From Parvularcula sp039818345 (GTDB lineage: Bacteria > Pseudomonadota > Alphaproteobacteria > Caulobacterales > Parvularculaceae), in contig JBCBUC010000004.1 in the NCBI GenBank assembly GCA_039818345.1, forward strand, positions 62,001-126,000: a DNA stretch of 64,000 bases, in the 5' to 3' direction. The translations under genes and the position numbers were made by a program. The notes beneath the pieces are model-generated. The model saw nothing but the letters and a program-made list of their open reading frames with translations. It was not told the DNA's origin and made no database searches. Each line of letters starts with the position of its first letter. Within the stretch, counting starts at the first letter, position 1. Below are positions 45,431 through 53,827 of this stretch, in pieces.

Positions 45431-46440
45431 ACGAAGAGCGCATCACCACTGGCGATCATCAGCCCCATGACGATGATGCTGCTTTGCGCCCCAAGCGGCT
45501 CGATGAATTCATCGGCCAACGGAGCGTCAAAGACAACCTTTCGGTCTTTATTGAGGCGGCACGAACGCGTGGCGAGGCGATGGATCATGTTCTTTTCTTT
45601 GGTCCGCCTGGGCTTGGGAAGACAACATTGGCGCAGATCGTGGCCGCTGAACTTGGCGTTGGGTTCAGGGCAACGTCGGGCCCGGTGATCGCCAAAGCAG
45701 GGGATCTTGCGGCCCTCCTCACCGGGCTTGAAGCGCGGGACGTTCTGTTCATTGATGAGATCCACCGTTTGACCCCGGCGGTGGAAGAAATTCTGTACCC
45801 GGCGATGGAAGACTATCACCTCGACCTGATCATCGGTGAGGGCCCCTCGGCCAGGTCGGTAAAGATCGAGCTGCCGCGCTTCACCCTCGTCGGCGCGACG
45901 ACGCGGTCGGGGCTTCTCACCAAACCGCTTTTAGATCGGTTCGGCATTCCTATGCGGCTCGATTTTTATGAACCCGATGAGCTTTCGCATATCGTTAAAC
46001 GCGGCGCCTCCAAACTCAGCACAGAGATTACCCATGATGGCGCGATGGAAATCGCACGGCGAAGCCGCGGAACACCGCGGGTCACCGGCCGCCTTCTCCG
46101 CCGTGTCCGTGATGTGGCGATGGTCGAGGGGGAGGACGTGGTCACCCAAGAGGTGGCTGATCGCGCGCTGGCCCGCCTCGATGTGGATGCGCGCGGGCTT
46201 GATATGCTGGACCGTCGCTATTTGTCCGTGATCGCAGAAAACTTCGGCGGCGGTCCCGTCGGCGTTGAAACCTTAGCGGCAAGCCTTGCGGAGGGTCGGG
46301 ATGCGATTGAGGATGTCATCGAACCCTATCTTCTGCAGCAAGGTTTGATCCAACGCACACCGCGTGGCCGCATGCTGACGAAACATGCCTGGCAGCACTT
46401 AGGTTTGGTGGCGCCACAACAAGATCCGGAGCTTTTTTGA
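45427..46440 (+). CDS. ruvB: Holliday junction branch-migration helicase RuvB
   Basis: RuvB is the hexameric AAA+ motor of the RuvABC resolvasome. Walker A GPPGLGKTTLA, Walker B VLFIDEIHRL, sensor I GATTRSGLL, the arginine-finger region LLDRFGIPMRLDFY, and the C-terminal winged helix with LIQRTPRGR are all present. The length is 337 residues. Its stop TGA overlaps the ybgC ATG. Confidence 0.97.
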   Translation: MNEERITTGDHQPHDDDAALRPKRLDEFIGQRSVKDNLSVFIEAARTRGEAMDHVLFFGPPGLGKTTLAQIVAAELGVGFRATSGPVIAKAGDLAALLTGLEARDVLFIDEIHRLTPAVEEILYPAMEDYHLDLIIGEGPSARSVKIELPRFTLVGATTRSGLLTKPLLDRFGIPMRLDFYEPDELSHIVKRGASKLSTEITHDGAMEIARRSRGTPRVTGRLLRRVRDVAMVEGEDVVTQEVADRALARLDVDARGLDMLDRRYLSVIAENFGGGPVGVETLAASLAEGRDAIEDVIEPYLLQQGLIQRTPRGRMLTKHAWQHLGLVAPQQDPELF

Positions 46441-46850
46441 TGGTCCATCGTATCGATTTTCGGATCTATTTCGAAGACACCGACATCACCGGGATCGTCT
46501 ATCATGCGAACTATGTGAAGTATTTTGAGCGCGGGCGCACGGAGTCCTTACGCACGACGTTCAAAGATCTTTCCGAAATCATGGAGGACGATGATGCCGC
46601 GACCTTTGCCGTCGCGTCGATGGACATTCAATTTAAACGGCCTGCTAAGCTCGATAACATCATCACCGTGGAAACCGAGCTTGTCGAAGCAAAGGGCGCT
46701 AAAATGATCTTTGATCAAAGGGTTTTGCGCGGAGAGGAGCTTCTCGCCTCAGCCCATGTCGTGGTGGCGGTGATCACCATGGACGGCAGGCCTCGGCGCA
46801 TGCCGGATGCGATGCGCCGCCGAATGGAAGAGTATTTGGGCCGCGCCTAA
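46440..46850 (+). CDS. ybgC: YbgC-type acyl-CoA thioesterase
   Basis: This hot-dog fold thioesterase has 136 residues. IYFEDTDITGIVYHANYVKYFERGRTE contains the catalytic aspartate and HANY loop, and IQFKRPAKLDNIITVETEL follows. In E. coli and many alphaproteobacteria it heads the tol-pal operon after ruvABC. Here the tol-pal genes do not follow; a GST gene in the opposite direction overlaps its end. ATG 46440 is preferred over the TTG three bases upstream. Confidence 0.92.
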   Translation: MVHRIDFRIYFEDTDITGIVYHANYVKYFERGRTESLRTTFKDLSEIMEDDDAATFAVASMDIQFKRPAKLDNIITVETELVEAKGAKMIFDQRVLRGEELLASAHVVVAVITMDGRPRRMPDAMRRRMEEYLGRA

Positions 46851-47617
46851 GCGAGTGCCTCTTTCAACGGTGTCACCACCATAAAGTCTTGGATCAGAAG
46901 CGGCTGCTCTGGCAGGTGTTTTGCGACACGCTGGAGCCATGTCTTCACGGCTGGAACTCTCCCGGCGCTGAGCTCGTGCTCAAGACCCGCGACCACGCCA
47001 AAGGTGAGTTGCGGGAAGAGGCTGAAATCAGCGATGCTCGGCTCGCTTAATCCGCCGAGGAACGGTCCGTCACCAAGATGGGCGAGCATCTCCGCGCCGA
47101 GCCGCATTTGCATCGCATCCAGAGGTTCATCACGATCAAGCGGCTTGATCATGGCTTGAATAAAGGGCGCAACGCGCAAGAGGTCAGGCCAACCGTTGCG
47201 CACCTCTTCGGGTAATGGGGTATGCGCCGAGACGAGGGCAGCGAGGCGCCATGCTCGCTGACGGTGACGAAGGTCGTCGGGCGCATCAATCGCTGCACGG
47301 AAGAAGCTTGGAAGAAAGCTGTCGCTGATCCAGCTGTCGACTGTGAGTGCCGCCTCGCGGTCTGCCGGGTCCTTTGGTAAGAGCGGTTTTTCTGGGTAGA
47401 GTTCGTCAAGCCAACTGCCGAGTTCTGACGATTCTCGACGCCACTCGTCACCGATTTTGAGGACCGGCACCTGACGCCCTTTGGTAAAGGCAATGGCGTC
47501 AGGATTGACCGGGTTCACCGGTGTGAACGTGAAAGGAAGATCCTTATAGTGAAGAAAGCATCCAACTTTCCTGACGAATGGACTGGTCGCGTAGCCGTAA
47601 AGCGTGATCTCTGCCAT
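46847..47617 (-). CDS. Glutathione S-transferase family protein
   Basis: This 256-residue protein has an N-terminal thioredoxin-like GST domain (ITLYGYATSPFVRKVGCFLHY, then KGRQVPVLKIGDEWRRESSELGSWLDE with the cis-proline VPVL and the glutathione-binding ES) and a helical C-terminal domain. The active-site residue is probably the serine in SPF. The substrate is unknown. It is not in an operon: it meets ybgC tail to tail, and the next gene upstream is a surface-protein gene 15 bases away on the same strand. Confidence 0.85.
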   Translation of the reverse strand: MAEITLYGYATSPFVRKVGCFLHYKDLPFTFTPVNPVNPDAIAFTKGRQVPVLKIGDEWRRESSELGSWLDELYPEKPLLPKDPADREAALTVDSWISDSFLPSFFRAAIDAPDDLRHRQRAWRLAALVSAHTPLPEEVRNGWPDLLRVAPFIQAMIKPLDRDEPLDAMQMRLGAEMLAHLGDGPFLGGLSEPSIADFSLFPQLTFGVVAGLEHELSAGRVPAVKTWLQRVAKHLPEQPLLIQDFMVVTPLKEALA

Positions 47618-47632
47618 TCAGTCCCTTTAATC

Positions 47633-48226
47633 TCAGCGCGCACTCCGTCGACGCGTTAGCCCTGCAAGAACACCCGCGCCAGTTAGGAAAAGCAGCGGGG
47701 CTGCAGGCAGTGGAATTGGATCGGTGGGAACCTCGTTGTACGTGAACTTTCCGAAAGCCCGGAAATCGTTGCCGCTGAAGACCAAGCTGGTGATTGGGCC
47801 TACACCAGAAAAATCAAATTTCCGAACTTTGGCATTGACGGACGCGGCATTGTCCCAAGTGCGTATCGCGACTGAAGTTCCGCCGGAAAAGGCTTCGACG
47901 CTAAAGTTGCTGAATGTACTGGTCTGCTCGGCCAAAAACGTGATGTCCTGAACGGCAAAATCGAAATTCATTGCGCCCGACGCACCGCAGGGTGAGAACT
48001 GCTTTTCGAAACAAAAAACCCGATCGAAGATAAAGTTGGAATCGAGGAAACTAATCGAACCAGGATTGCTGAAGAAGTTATCAAGCGAGGCAACCCCCAG
48101 ATCAACGCCATCGGTTGCAGTTGATCCTGCGGGAAAACCCGATAAATCAAGTTCGACGGCGGATGCACCGCCCAACGAAAATGCGGCAATCGCTGATGCG
48201 ATGACGCCCAATACACTCTTGTTCAC
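47633..48226 (-). CDS. Secreted VPLPA-CTERM sorting-domain protein
   Basis: This exported protein of about 197 residues has a signal peptide (VIASAIAAFSLGGASA), a beta-rich body of unknown function with two cysteines, and a C-terminal sorting signal: IPLPAAPLLFLTGAGVLAGL followed by TRRRSAR. This is the VPLPA-CTERM type found in alphaproteobacteria and processed by an exosortase, none of which is in the window. GTG 48226 with GGGGG eight bases upstream is the likely start; TTG 48241 is the alternative. G+C is lower than in its neighbours. Confidence 0.8.
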   Translation of the reverse strand: MNKSVLGVIASAIAAFSLGGASAVELDLSGFPAGSTATDGVDLGVASLDNFFSNPGSISFLDSNFIFDRVFCFEKQFSPCGASGAMNFDFAVQDITFLAEQTSTFSNFSVEAFSGGTSVAIRTWDNAASVNAKVRKFDFSGVGPITSLVFSGNDFRAFGKFTYNEVPTDPIPLPAAPLLFLTGAGVLAGLTRRRSAR

Positions 48227-48329
48227 TTGAACAACCCCCAATTGTGGTGAGCCTGGATGATCCCTGCGACCCGCCTCTTCGTAATTTCAATACCTTAGCA
48301 CCTCATATGGTTAAAAGCAAAACGCAGGG

Positions 48330-48905
48330 TCATAGAGCGAGGAGGTCACGCAATTGCCCTTCGACCCGCGGATCGTCCTTGAACGCACCAAGATAAGTCC
48401 GTGTCACGCACGCCACGGTGTCTTTGTGAACACCCCTGGTGGTGAGGCACTGGTGCGCCGATGAGATGATCACGGCGACGCCGCGAGGCTTCAGGACGTT
48501 GTTGATTGTCTGTGCAACTTGTTCTGTCAGCGTTTCTTGGCTCTGCAAGCGCTTGGCGAACACATCCACGAGGCGAACAAGTTTCGAGATCCCCACGACT
48601 CGGTCACTCGGAAGATAGGCGATATGGGCTTTGCCGAGCATCGGCGCGATGTGGTGCTCGCAATGGCTTTCGATTTTGATATCGCGCATCAGGACGATGT
48701 CATCATAGCCGCCAACATCCTCGAAGGTGCGCCCAAGGATGGCCTCGGGGTCTTGGTTGTATCCATCGAACCATTCCTCATAGGCGCTGATGACCCGTTT
48801 TGGGGTATCCACCAGACCCTCACGATCCGGATCATCGCCAATATAGGAAAGGACGGTGCGGATAGCGGCTTCGGCTTCGCGGCGGCTTGGGCGATTGGGT
48901 GTCAT
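48330..48905 (-). CDS. folE: GTP cyclohydrolase I
   Basis: This enzyme forms 7,8-dihydroneopterin triphosphate from GTP, the first step of folate synthesis. Signatures are DIKIESHCEHHIAPMLGKAH with zinc and catalytic residues, RVVGISKLVRLVDVFAKRLQ, and HQCLTTRGV. The length is 191 residues. Its ATG overlaps the ribH stop by four bases, so it is the last gene of the ribD-ribE-ribB-ribH operon and thus probably under the FMN riboswitch, an unusual setting since nusB is the usual neighbour. Confidence 0.96.
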   Translation of the reverse strand: MTPNRPSRREAEAAIRTVLSYIGDDPDREGLVDTPKRVISAYEEWFDGYNQDPEAILGRTFEDVGGYDDIVLMRDIKIESHCEHHIAPMLGKAHIAYLPSDRVVGISKLVRLVDVFAKRLQSQETLTEQVAQTINNVLKPRGVAVIISSAHQCLTTRGVHKDTVACVTRTYLGAFKDDPRVEGQLRDLLAL

Positions 48906-49375
48906 GATGCCTCCTTGATCGCTTGCAGTGTGCGGGCGGTTTCGACCGCCACCGAAGCGCTTTCGGCGCCCTTGTTCCCGGCTTTCGTCCCTGCACGTTC
49001 GATCGCTTGTTCAATTGTGTCGGTGGTCAGGACGCCAAAGACGACAGGCACCCCGGTATCAAGACCGACCTTGGCAATCCCTTTGGCGGCCTCACCGGCC
49101 ACGAAGTCAAAATGAGCGGTGGCGCCCCGAATGACACAACCGAGGGCAACGATGGCGTCGTAACGCCCGGTTTTGGCGGCGGTTTGCGCTGCCAAAGGCA
49201 CCTCAAACGCGCCCGCGACGGTGACATGGGTGATGTCATTGTCAGCAACGCCGTGCCTGCGCAGGGTGCTCATCGCGCCTTCGGTCAGCCGACTGACGAT
49301 AAAGTCATTCCAGCTCGTGTCGATCACACAAATGCGAAGGCCCTGACCATCCGCTGATCCTTCAATCCGTTTCAT
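48902..49375 (-). CDS. ribH: 6,7-dimethyl-8-ribityllumazine synthase
   Basis: The enzyme condenses the pyrimidine and butanone phosphate precursors to lumazine; it normally forms pentamers or 60-subunit shells. VIDTSWNDFIVSRLTEGA, VAGAFEVPLAAQTAA, IVALGCVIRGATAHFDFV and PVVFGVLTTDTIEQAIERAG are all typical. The length is 157 residues. It sits four bases after ribB. Confidence 0.95.
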   Translation of the reverse strand: MKRIEGSADGQGLRICVIDTSWNDFIVSRLTEGAMSTLRRHGVADNDITHVTVAGAFEVPLAAQTAAKTGRYDAIVALGCVIRGATAHFDFVAGEAAKGIAKVGLDTGVPVVFGVLTTDTIEQAIERAGTKAGNKGAESASVAVETARTLQAIKEAS

Positions 49376-49378
49376 GGC

Positions 49379-50014
49379 TTACTCCGCAACTTGCGCGTTG
49401 ATGGCCGCCATGTGCTGGCGCAGCGCCTCGGTGGTGGTGATGGGGATGTCGTGTTTGGCCGCGAATGCTTCGAGCTCTGGCCGCCGTGCCATGGTCCCGT
49501 CATCGTTCATCACCTCACAGATGACCGCGCCCGGCCGTAAGCCAGCGAGCTTGGCGAGCTCAACGGAAGCTTCTGTTTGACCGCCGCGGGCGAGAACACC
49601 GCCGGGATGGGCGCGCAGCGGGAACATATGGCCCGGTGAGACCACGTCGCCCGGTGCGCTTTCTGGGTCGATCAAGACTTCGACTGTCCGTGCACGGTCA
49701 GCGGCCGAAATCCCGGTTGTCACGCCCTCGCGCGCCTCCACGGAAACCGTGAAGCCGGTGCCAAAGCCGGATTTGTTGTGCTCTTGAGGGACCATCATTT
49801 TGAGGCCGAAATGCTCAATGATCGTGTGTTCAAGAGCGCAGCAGATGAGCCCGCGCCCATGCATGGCGCAGAAATTGATGGCGGCTGCATCGGCGAACTC
49901 GGCTGCGATCACCAGATCGCCTTCGTTCTCCCGGCCTTCGTCGTCGGCGATGATAACGAACTTGCCTTGCCCAAGTGCTTGAGCTGCTTTCTCGACACTG
50001 ACGAATCCGCTCAT
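49379..50014 (-). CDS. ribB: 3,4-dihydroxy-2-butanone-4-phosphate synthase
   Basis: RibB converts ribulose 5-phosphate to the four-carbon unit of riboflavin. It shows FVIIADDEGRENEGDLVIAA, FCAMHGRGLICCAL, FTVSVEAREGVTTGISAADR, SPGHMFPLRAHPGGVLARGGQTEASV and ICEVMNDDGTMAR. At 211 residues it is the DHBP-synthase domain only, without the RibA (GTP cyclohydrolase II) half found in many alphaproteobacterial RibBA proteins. It overlaps ribE by four bases. Confidence 0.96.
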   Translation of the reverse strand: MSGFVSVEKAAQALGQGKFVIIADDEGRENEGDLVIAAEFADAAAINFCAMHGRGLICCALEHTIIEHFGLKMMVPQEHNKSGFGTGFTVSVEAREGVTTGISAADRARTVEVLIDPESAPGDVVSPGHMFPLRAHPGGVLARGGQTEASVELAKLAGLRPGAVICEVMNDDGTMARRPELEAFAAKHDIPITTTEALRQHMAAINAQVAE

Positions 50015-50607
50015 GACAAACGCTCCTTGATGATTTTTTCTGCAAATTTGGCCATGATATCGACCTCCAGATTGACCGGATCGCCCGGTTCTTTTGTGGG
50101 TAGGGTGATGAGCGGCTGGGTGTGCCGGACAAGCATCACAGAGAAAGACGTGTCCGTGACTTCTGTCACGGTGAGGCTGGTTCCATCGATCGCGACATAG
50201 GCTTTTTCGACGATATAGGTGAGAAGATCCTTGGGCGCATCAATGGTCACCCAAAGCGCATCGCCATCTTCGCGGATAGAGGCGAGGGTGCCGGTGCCGT
50301 CGACATGGCCTTGGACGTAGTGTCCACCAAGCCGCGTTGTGGGGAGACAGGCGCGTTCGAGATTAACACCCGATCCTTCCTTGAGGGCACCTAGGCTTGT
50401 GCGCCGCAGGGTTTCGGGGGCGAGGCCGAAGGTCGCTTTGTCGCCAGCAAGTTCTGTGACCGTGAGGCAGACGCCTTGAACGGCAATGGAATCGCCGAGT
50501 TTAGCATCTTCCGTGGTCACCGGGCCGTTGACGATCAAGTCGACCCCGCCCTCATGTTGATCAAGGGCCACCACGTGACCAATTTCTTCGATCAGTCCTG
50601 TGAACAT
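50011..50607 (-). CDS. ribE: Riboflavin synthase, alpha subunit
   Basis: The enzyme dismutates two lumazines to riboflavin. Two tandem lumazine-binding barrels are visible: MFTGLIEEIGHV ... IAVQGVCLTVTEL ... FGLAPETLRRTSLG, then GGHYVQGHVDGTGTL ... VAIDGTSLTVTEV ... SVMLVRHTQPLITL. The length is 198 residues. It starts one base after the ribD stop, so the whole cluster is tightly coupled. Confidence 0.96.
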   Translation of the reverse strand: MFTGLIEEIGHVVALDQHEGGVDLIVNGPVTTEDAKLGDSIAVQGVCLTVTELAGDKATFGLAPETLRRTSLGALKEGSGVNLERACLPTTRLGGHYVQGHVDGTGTLASIREDGDALWVTIDAPKDLLTYIVEKAYVAIDGTSLTVTEVTDTSFSVMLVRHTQPLITLPTKEPGDPVNLEVDIMAKFAEKIIKERLS

Positions 50608-50608
50608 A

Positions 50609-51709
50609 TCAGGGACTCCTCTTTGCGAGGCCGCGGATCAAAAGGTCCGGGCCGAGTTGTTCGGTCGTGATGTTGGAGAGTTGCATCGCATCGCTGAGGG
50701 CATCGGGGCCCATACCGCCAATCGCTCGGCGGCCTCCCCCCATGATCATCGGCGCGACAAAGGCCCAAACCTCATCAACGATACCTGCATCGAACGCCGC
50801 GCCAAGAAGTGTACCGCCGCCCTCGATCATCAGATCAATGATATTCCGTTCTTTGAGGAGACGAAGGGCCTCGTTAAGGCTGGGTCGGTGATCAGCGCCG
50901 GGCAGGAGGATCACTTCAGCGCCAGCGTCCTCAAGGTCTCGCGCCCGATCGTGTGGACCATCTTCATGGCCGATCACAAGCACCGATCCAGGGGTAGCGA
51001 AGAGCTTGGCCGACGGAGGCGTGCGGAGCGCGCTATCGAGGATCACCTTGAGACCAGGCGCTGGCGTACGGCCATCGGGCCGAGCATCAAGGCCAGGATT
51101 ATCAGCGAGGACCGTCTCGACACCGACCATGATGGCGCCCGTCCGTTGACGAAGGTCATGGCCGCGCAAGCGAGCTTCAGGCCCAGTGATCCATTTGGAC
51201 TGGCCTGTGGCTGTGGCCGTGGCGCCGTCGAGGGTCATGGCGAGCTTCGCCGTCACCCAAGGCCGCCAACAGGAAAGACTGTGAACCCAAGGGCGGATAA
51301 GTTGAGCGCAGTCGGCGGTCACATCCCGATCACCGGTGAAAAGCCGCGCTTCGATCCCGGCCTTGCGCAGCGTCGCGGCACCGCCTTCGGCCTCTTTGTT
51401 GAGGTCCCTGATGCCAAAGACGACTTCCGCCACGCCGGCTTCGATCAGACCTTTCGAGCAGGGCGGGGTTTTGCCGTAGTGATTGCACGGCTCGAGGGTG
51501 ACATAGGCCGTTGCGCCGCGGGCTTTTTCGCCTGCATCGCGCATCGCCTCGACTTCAGCATGCGGTAGCCCCGGCGCATGATGCCAACCTTCGCCCACGA
51601 CCTCGCCATCCTTGACCAGGACACAACCCACCATCGGGTTGGGGTGGGTGAACCCCTCCGCTCGGCGGGCCAACGCAGCGGCGCGGCGCATATATTGGGC
51701 GTCGGACAG
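50609..51709 (-). CDS. ribD: Bifunctional RibD deaminase/reductase, apparent CTG start
   Basis: The protein deaminates and then reduces the pyrimidine intermediate of riboflavin synthesis. The deaminase domain has THPNPMVGCVLVKDG, HAEVEAMRDA and EPCNHYGKTPPCSKGLIEAG (zinc ligands), and the reductase domain has ITGPEARLRGHDLR and IDLMIEGGGTLLGAAFD. The first ATG is 51691, but CTG 51709 lies exactly five bases after AGGAGG (51715-51720) and restores the usual LSDAQYMRRAAALA start; an in-frame TGA lies just upstream. No ATG, GTG or TTG fits this ribosome-binding site. Confidence 0.92.
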   Translation of the reverse strand: MSDAQYMRRAAALARRAEGFTHPNPMVGCVLVKDGEVVGEGWHHAPGLPHAEVEAMRDAGEKARGATAYVTLEPCNHYGKTPPCSKGLIEAGVAEVVFGIRDLNKEAEGGAATLRKAGIEARLFTGDRDVTADCAQLIRPWVHSLSCWRPWVTAKLAMTLDGATATATGQSKWITGPEARLRGHDLRQRTGAIMVGVETVLADNPGLDARPDGRTPAPGLKVILDSALRTPPSAKLFATPGSVLVIGHEDGPHDRARDLEDAGAEVILLPGADHRPSLNEALRLLKERNIIDLMIEGGGTLLGAAFDAGIVDEVWAFVAPMIMGGGRRAIGGMGPDALSDAMQLSNITTEQLGPDLLIRGLAKRSP

Positions 51710-51778
51710 ACGCGCCTCCTCTCAATCCTCGAGCTTTGAAAGGGGCGCATGACCAGTCTGACGCGCGATCGAACGCCC

Positions 51779-51828
51779 AAAAAAGGCGCGCGGATACGCG
51801 TCGTCGGGGCGCCCTTGGGGGTGCCCCG
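51779..51828 (-). promoter_or_regulatory. Candidate riboswitch expression platform before ribD
   Basis: Just downstream of the FMN aptamer on the minus strand, CGGGGC and GCCCCG (51823-51828 with 51805-51810) can form a GC-rich hairpin. A short CGCG-loop-CGCG hairpin (51789-51800) is followed by six U (51784-51779). This is consistent with transcriptional control, but the terminal stem is weak and no folding was computed. Confidence 0.4.
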
Positions 51829-51840
51829 TTCTTGGCCGAG

Positions 51841-51993
51841 CCTTCTACCATCCGGACTATCACCGTCGGCATCGGATTCTCACCGATTCCTGCTTTGTCG
51901 GTCCATGAGGACCGCCTCCGCTCGCGGGCTGACAGCTCAAGGAAAACCTTGTCTGATCACCGCCGGTGGGGACTTTCACCCCGCCCCGAAAGC
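51841..51993 (-). promoter_or_regulatory. FMN riboswitch (RFN element)
   Basis: The minus strand carries the conserved RFN blocks in order: GGGGCGGGGTGAAAGTCCCC, ACCGGCGGTGATCAGACAAG, AGCCCGCGAGCGG, AATCGGTGAGAATCCGATGC and CCGACGGTGATAGTCCGGAT, ending in GGTAGAAGG. The outer helix can form between CTTTC (51992-51988) and GAAGG near 51841. It lies in the leader of ribD-ribE-ribB-ribH-folE and should repress them when FMN is plentiful. It occupies most of the 397-base gap between ribD and the protease gene. Confidence 0.97.
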
Positions 51994-52007
51994 TCTTTGT
52001 AGACGTA

Positions 52008-52036
52008 AATCTAGGCTTTTCGTTGCAGAAGGACAA
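52008..52036 (-). promoter_or_regulatory. Candidate sigma-70 promoter for the rib operon
   Basis: TTGTCC (-35, 52036-52031) and TAGATT (-10, 52013-52008) are separated by 17 bases on the minus strand, each with four of six consensus bases. Transcription would begin near 52001, about ten bases before the riboswitch outer helix, which is where a riboswitch promoter is expected. Confidence 0.55.
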
Positions 52037-52106
52037 GTTCGCCGCTGATGCGGCTTTTGCGACGGGCCGTTCTGTTGTTAACTTCACCGGTCTAAGGGGA
52101 GATGTC

Positions 52107-53426
52107 ATGACCCGCCGAATTGGATTTGTGTTCCGTCTTGTCGCCGTGGTGGCTCTTGTCATCGCGCCTGCGCGCGCTCTTGTTCCCGATAGTTTCGCAG
52201 ACCTCGCAGAAAACGTGCTGCCGAGCGTCGTTAATGTGTCGGCGGTTGCGGTGGGGCCTGGCTCTGCTGCGTCCGAGCCGGTGGCTCTTGGCTCCGGTTT
52301 TGTCGTCGATCAAAGCGGGCTTGTCGTCACCAACAACCACGTGATCGAGAATGCGCGCAACGTCGTCGTCATTTTCGACGATGGTAGCCAATACCAGGTC
52401 GAGCTTTTGGGCCGGGATGTCGAAACAGACCTGGCGCTCTTAAAGATCTTAGGTACTGACCGTCGCTTCCCGGCGCTCACCTTTGGTGACAGCGACGGCG
52501 CGCGCGTCGGCGACTGGGTGCTCGCCATTGGCAATCCCTTCGGTCTTGGCAGTTCCGTCAGTGCCGGCATTATTTCAGGTCAAAGCCGCGACATCGGCGC
52601 AGGGCTTTATGACCAATTCATCCAGACCGATGCTGCCATCAACCGCGGCAACTCCGGCGGACCACTCTTTGACCGTCGCGGTCGCGTGATCGGTGTCAAC
52701 ACGGTGATCTTTAGCCAGACCGGCGGTTCAGTCGGTGTTGGCTTCGCTATTCCGTCCGTCCTTGCCGAAGACGTGATCCAACAACTTCGCCGCTACGGGA
52801 AGACCAGCCGCGGTTACCTTGGCGCATTTCTCGCCGATGTTGATACCGCCACCCGCGATACCTTGGCGATCGAGCCTGGCCGCGGTGCGTTGGTCACAGG
52901 CATTGCCGTGATGGATGGCCCAGCTGCAGCGGCAGGGATGCGCACCGGTGATGTGATCATGTCCTTCGACGGTAAACCTGTATCAGGCCGCCGAGACCTC
53001 ACCCAGGCAATCGCCGACGCGCCGATTGGTGAGCCGGTGGATGTCGTGATTATCCGTGACAGTCGGCGCAGCCGTTTGTCAGTGACCCTCATTTCGCGCG
53101 AGCAACGCCTTGCTGCGCTCTCCGGGCCATCGCAGCCAGAGCTTGAGATGGCGGGCATCCGCATGCAAACGGTGTCATCCGATGTGGCAGAGCGATACCA
53201 TCTTCCTCCTGATACAGAAGGTGTGGTGATCACCAGTGTCTCGCATCATCTCAGCAATTCATCGCTTCGCCCAGGCGACGTGATTCTCGAGATCGGCTGG
53301 GATGCCGCCCAGAATGTCGAGACGGTCGGTAACCATCTGTCGCGTCTTCGTGATGCACGGTCCGGCCCGGTTCAGATCTTGGTCAAGCGCGGCGACAAAT
53401 TGTTCTACGAGACGCTGCGTCCGTGA
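52107..53426 (+). CDS. DegP/HtrA-like periplasmic serine protease
   Basis: This trypsin-like protease degrades or refolds misfolded envelope proteins. A signal peptide (LVAVVALVIAPARAL) precedes the protease domain with catalytic His in TNNHVIENA, Asp in ETDLALLK and Ser in NRGNSGGPL. Two PDZ domains follow (about residues 255-340 and 355-438), the second divergent. It is about 439 residues long. ATG 52107 has AAGGGGA six bases upstream; the frame extends back to 51966 across the riboswitch region and is not used. DUF4345 overlaps its end by four bases. Confidence 0.93.
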   Translation: MTRRIGFVFRLVAVVALVIAPARALVPDSFADLAENVLPSVVNVSAVAVGPGSAASEPVALGSGFVVDQSGLVVTNNHVIENARNVVVIFDDGSQYQVELLGRDVETDLALLKILGTDRRFPALTFGDSDGARVGDWVLAIGNPFGLGSSVSAGIISGQSRDIGAGLYDQFIQTDAAINRGNSGGPLFDRRGRVIGVNTVIFSQTGGSVGVGFAIPSVLAEDVIQQLRRYGKTSRGYLGAFLADVDTATRDTLAIEPGRGALVTGIAVMDGPAAAAGMRTGDVIMSFDGKPVSGRRDLTQAIADAPIGEPVDVVIIRDSRRSRLSVTLISREQRLAALSGPSQPELEMAGIRMQTVSSDVAERYHLPPDTEGVVITSVSHHLSNSSLRPGDVILEIGWDAAQNVETVGNHLSRLRDARSGPVQILVKRGDKLFYETLRP

Positions 53427-53827
53427 CGATTGCCCTACGGATCGTTCTGGGGCTGTCCGGCCTTGCACTTGTGGCGCTCGGCCTCAACACCGGGCTCGGC
53501 GGCATCCAAACACTTGGCTTGCGGGGCCCGACGGACTTTGTCGCGCCCTTGAATGACATTGCTTACGCGGTGCAGGACAACAACATCCGCTTTCTCGCAG
53601 GGTTCTTTTTCGCAGGCGGGTTGGTGTTGGTGGCAGGCGCGTGGATGTTGGAACGCTTGGCGATCCCCATCATCACGATTTGCTGCATGGTGGCGATAGG
53701 CGGTGTCTTCCGTCTCACCGGTGAACAGGCCAGCGTGGCTCTCAGCAACGGCGCGATGCCGTCGCTTGTGCTTGAGTTCACGCTGTTCCCGCTGCTTGCG
53801 TTTTTTGTATACCGATCAATCCGCTGA
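53423..53827 (+). CDS. DUF4345 family membrane protein
   Basis: This 134-residue protein of unknown function has four membrane helices. ALNDIAYAVQDNNIRFLAGFFFAGGLV resembles the family pattern in which a small polar stretch, NxxRFxAG, lies before helix 2. The GTG start overlaps the protease TGA, implying coupling with it. It runs 12 bases into the end of the PurL-BolA gene on the other strand. Confidence 0.7.
   Translation: MTIALRIVLGLSGLALVALGLNTGLGGIQTLGLRGPTDFVAPLNDIAYAVQDNNIRFLAGFFFAGGLVLVAGAWMLERLAIPIITICCMVAIGGVFRLTGEQASVALSNGAMPSLVLEFTLFPLLAFFVYRSIR

Noticed and set aside
50600..51568. 322-codon plus-strand frame over ribD
   Set aside because: Antisense to well-conserved RibD; composition typical of an antisense shadow.
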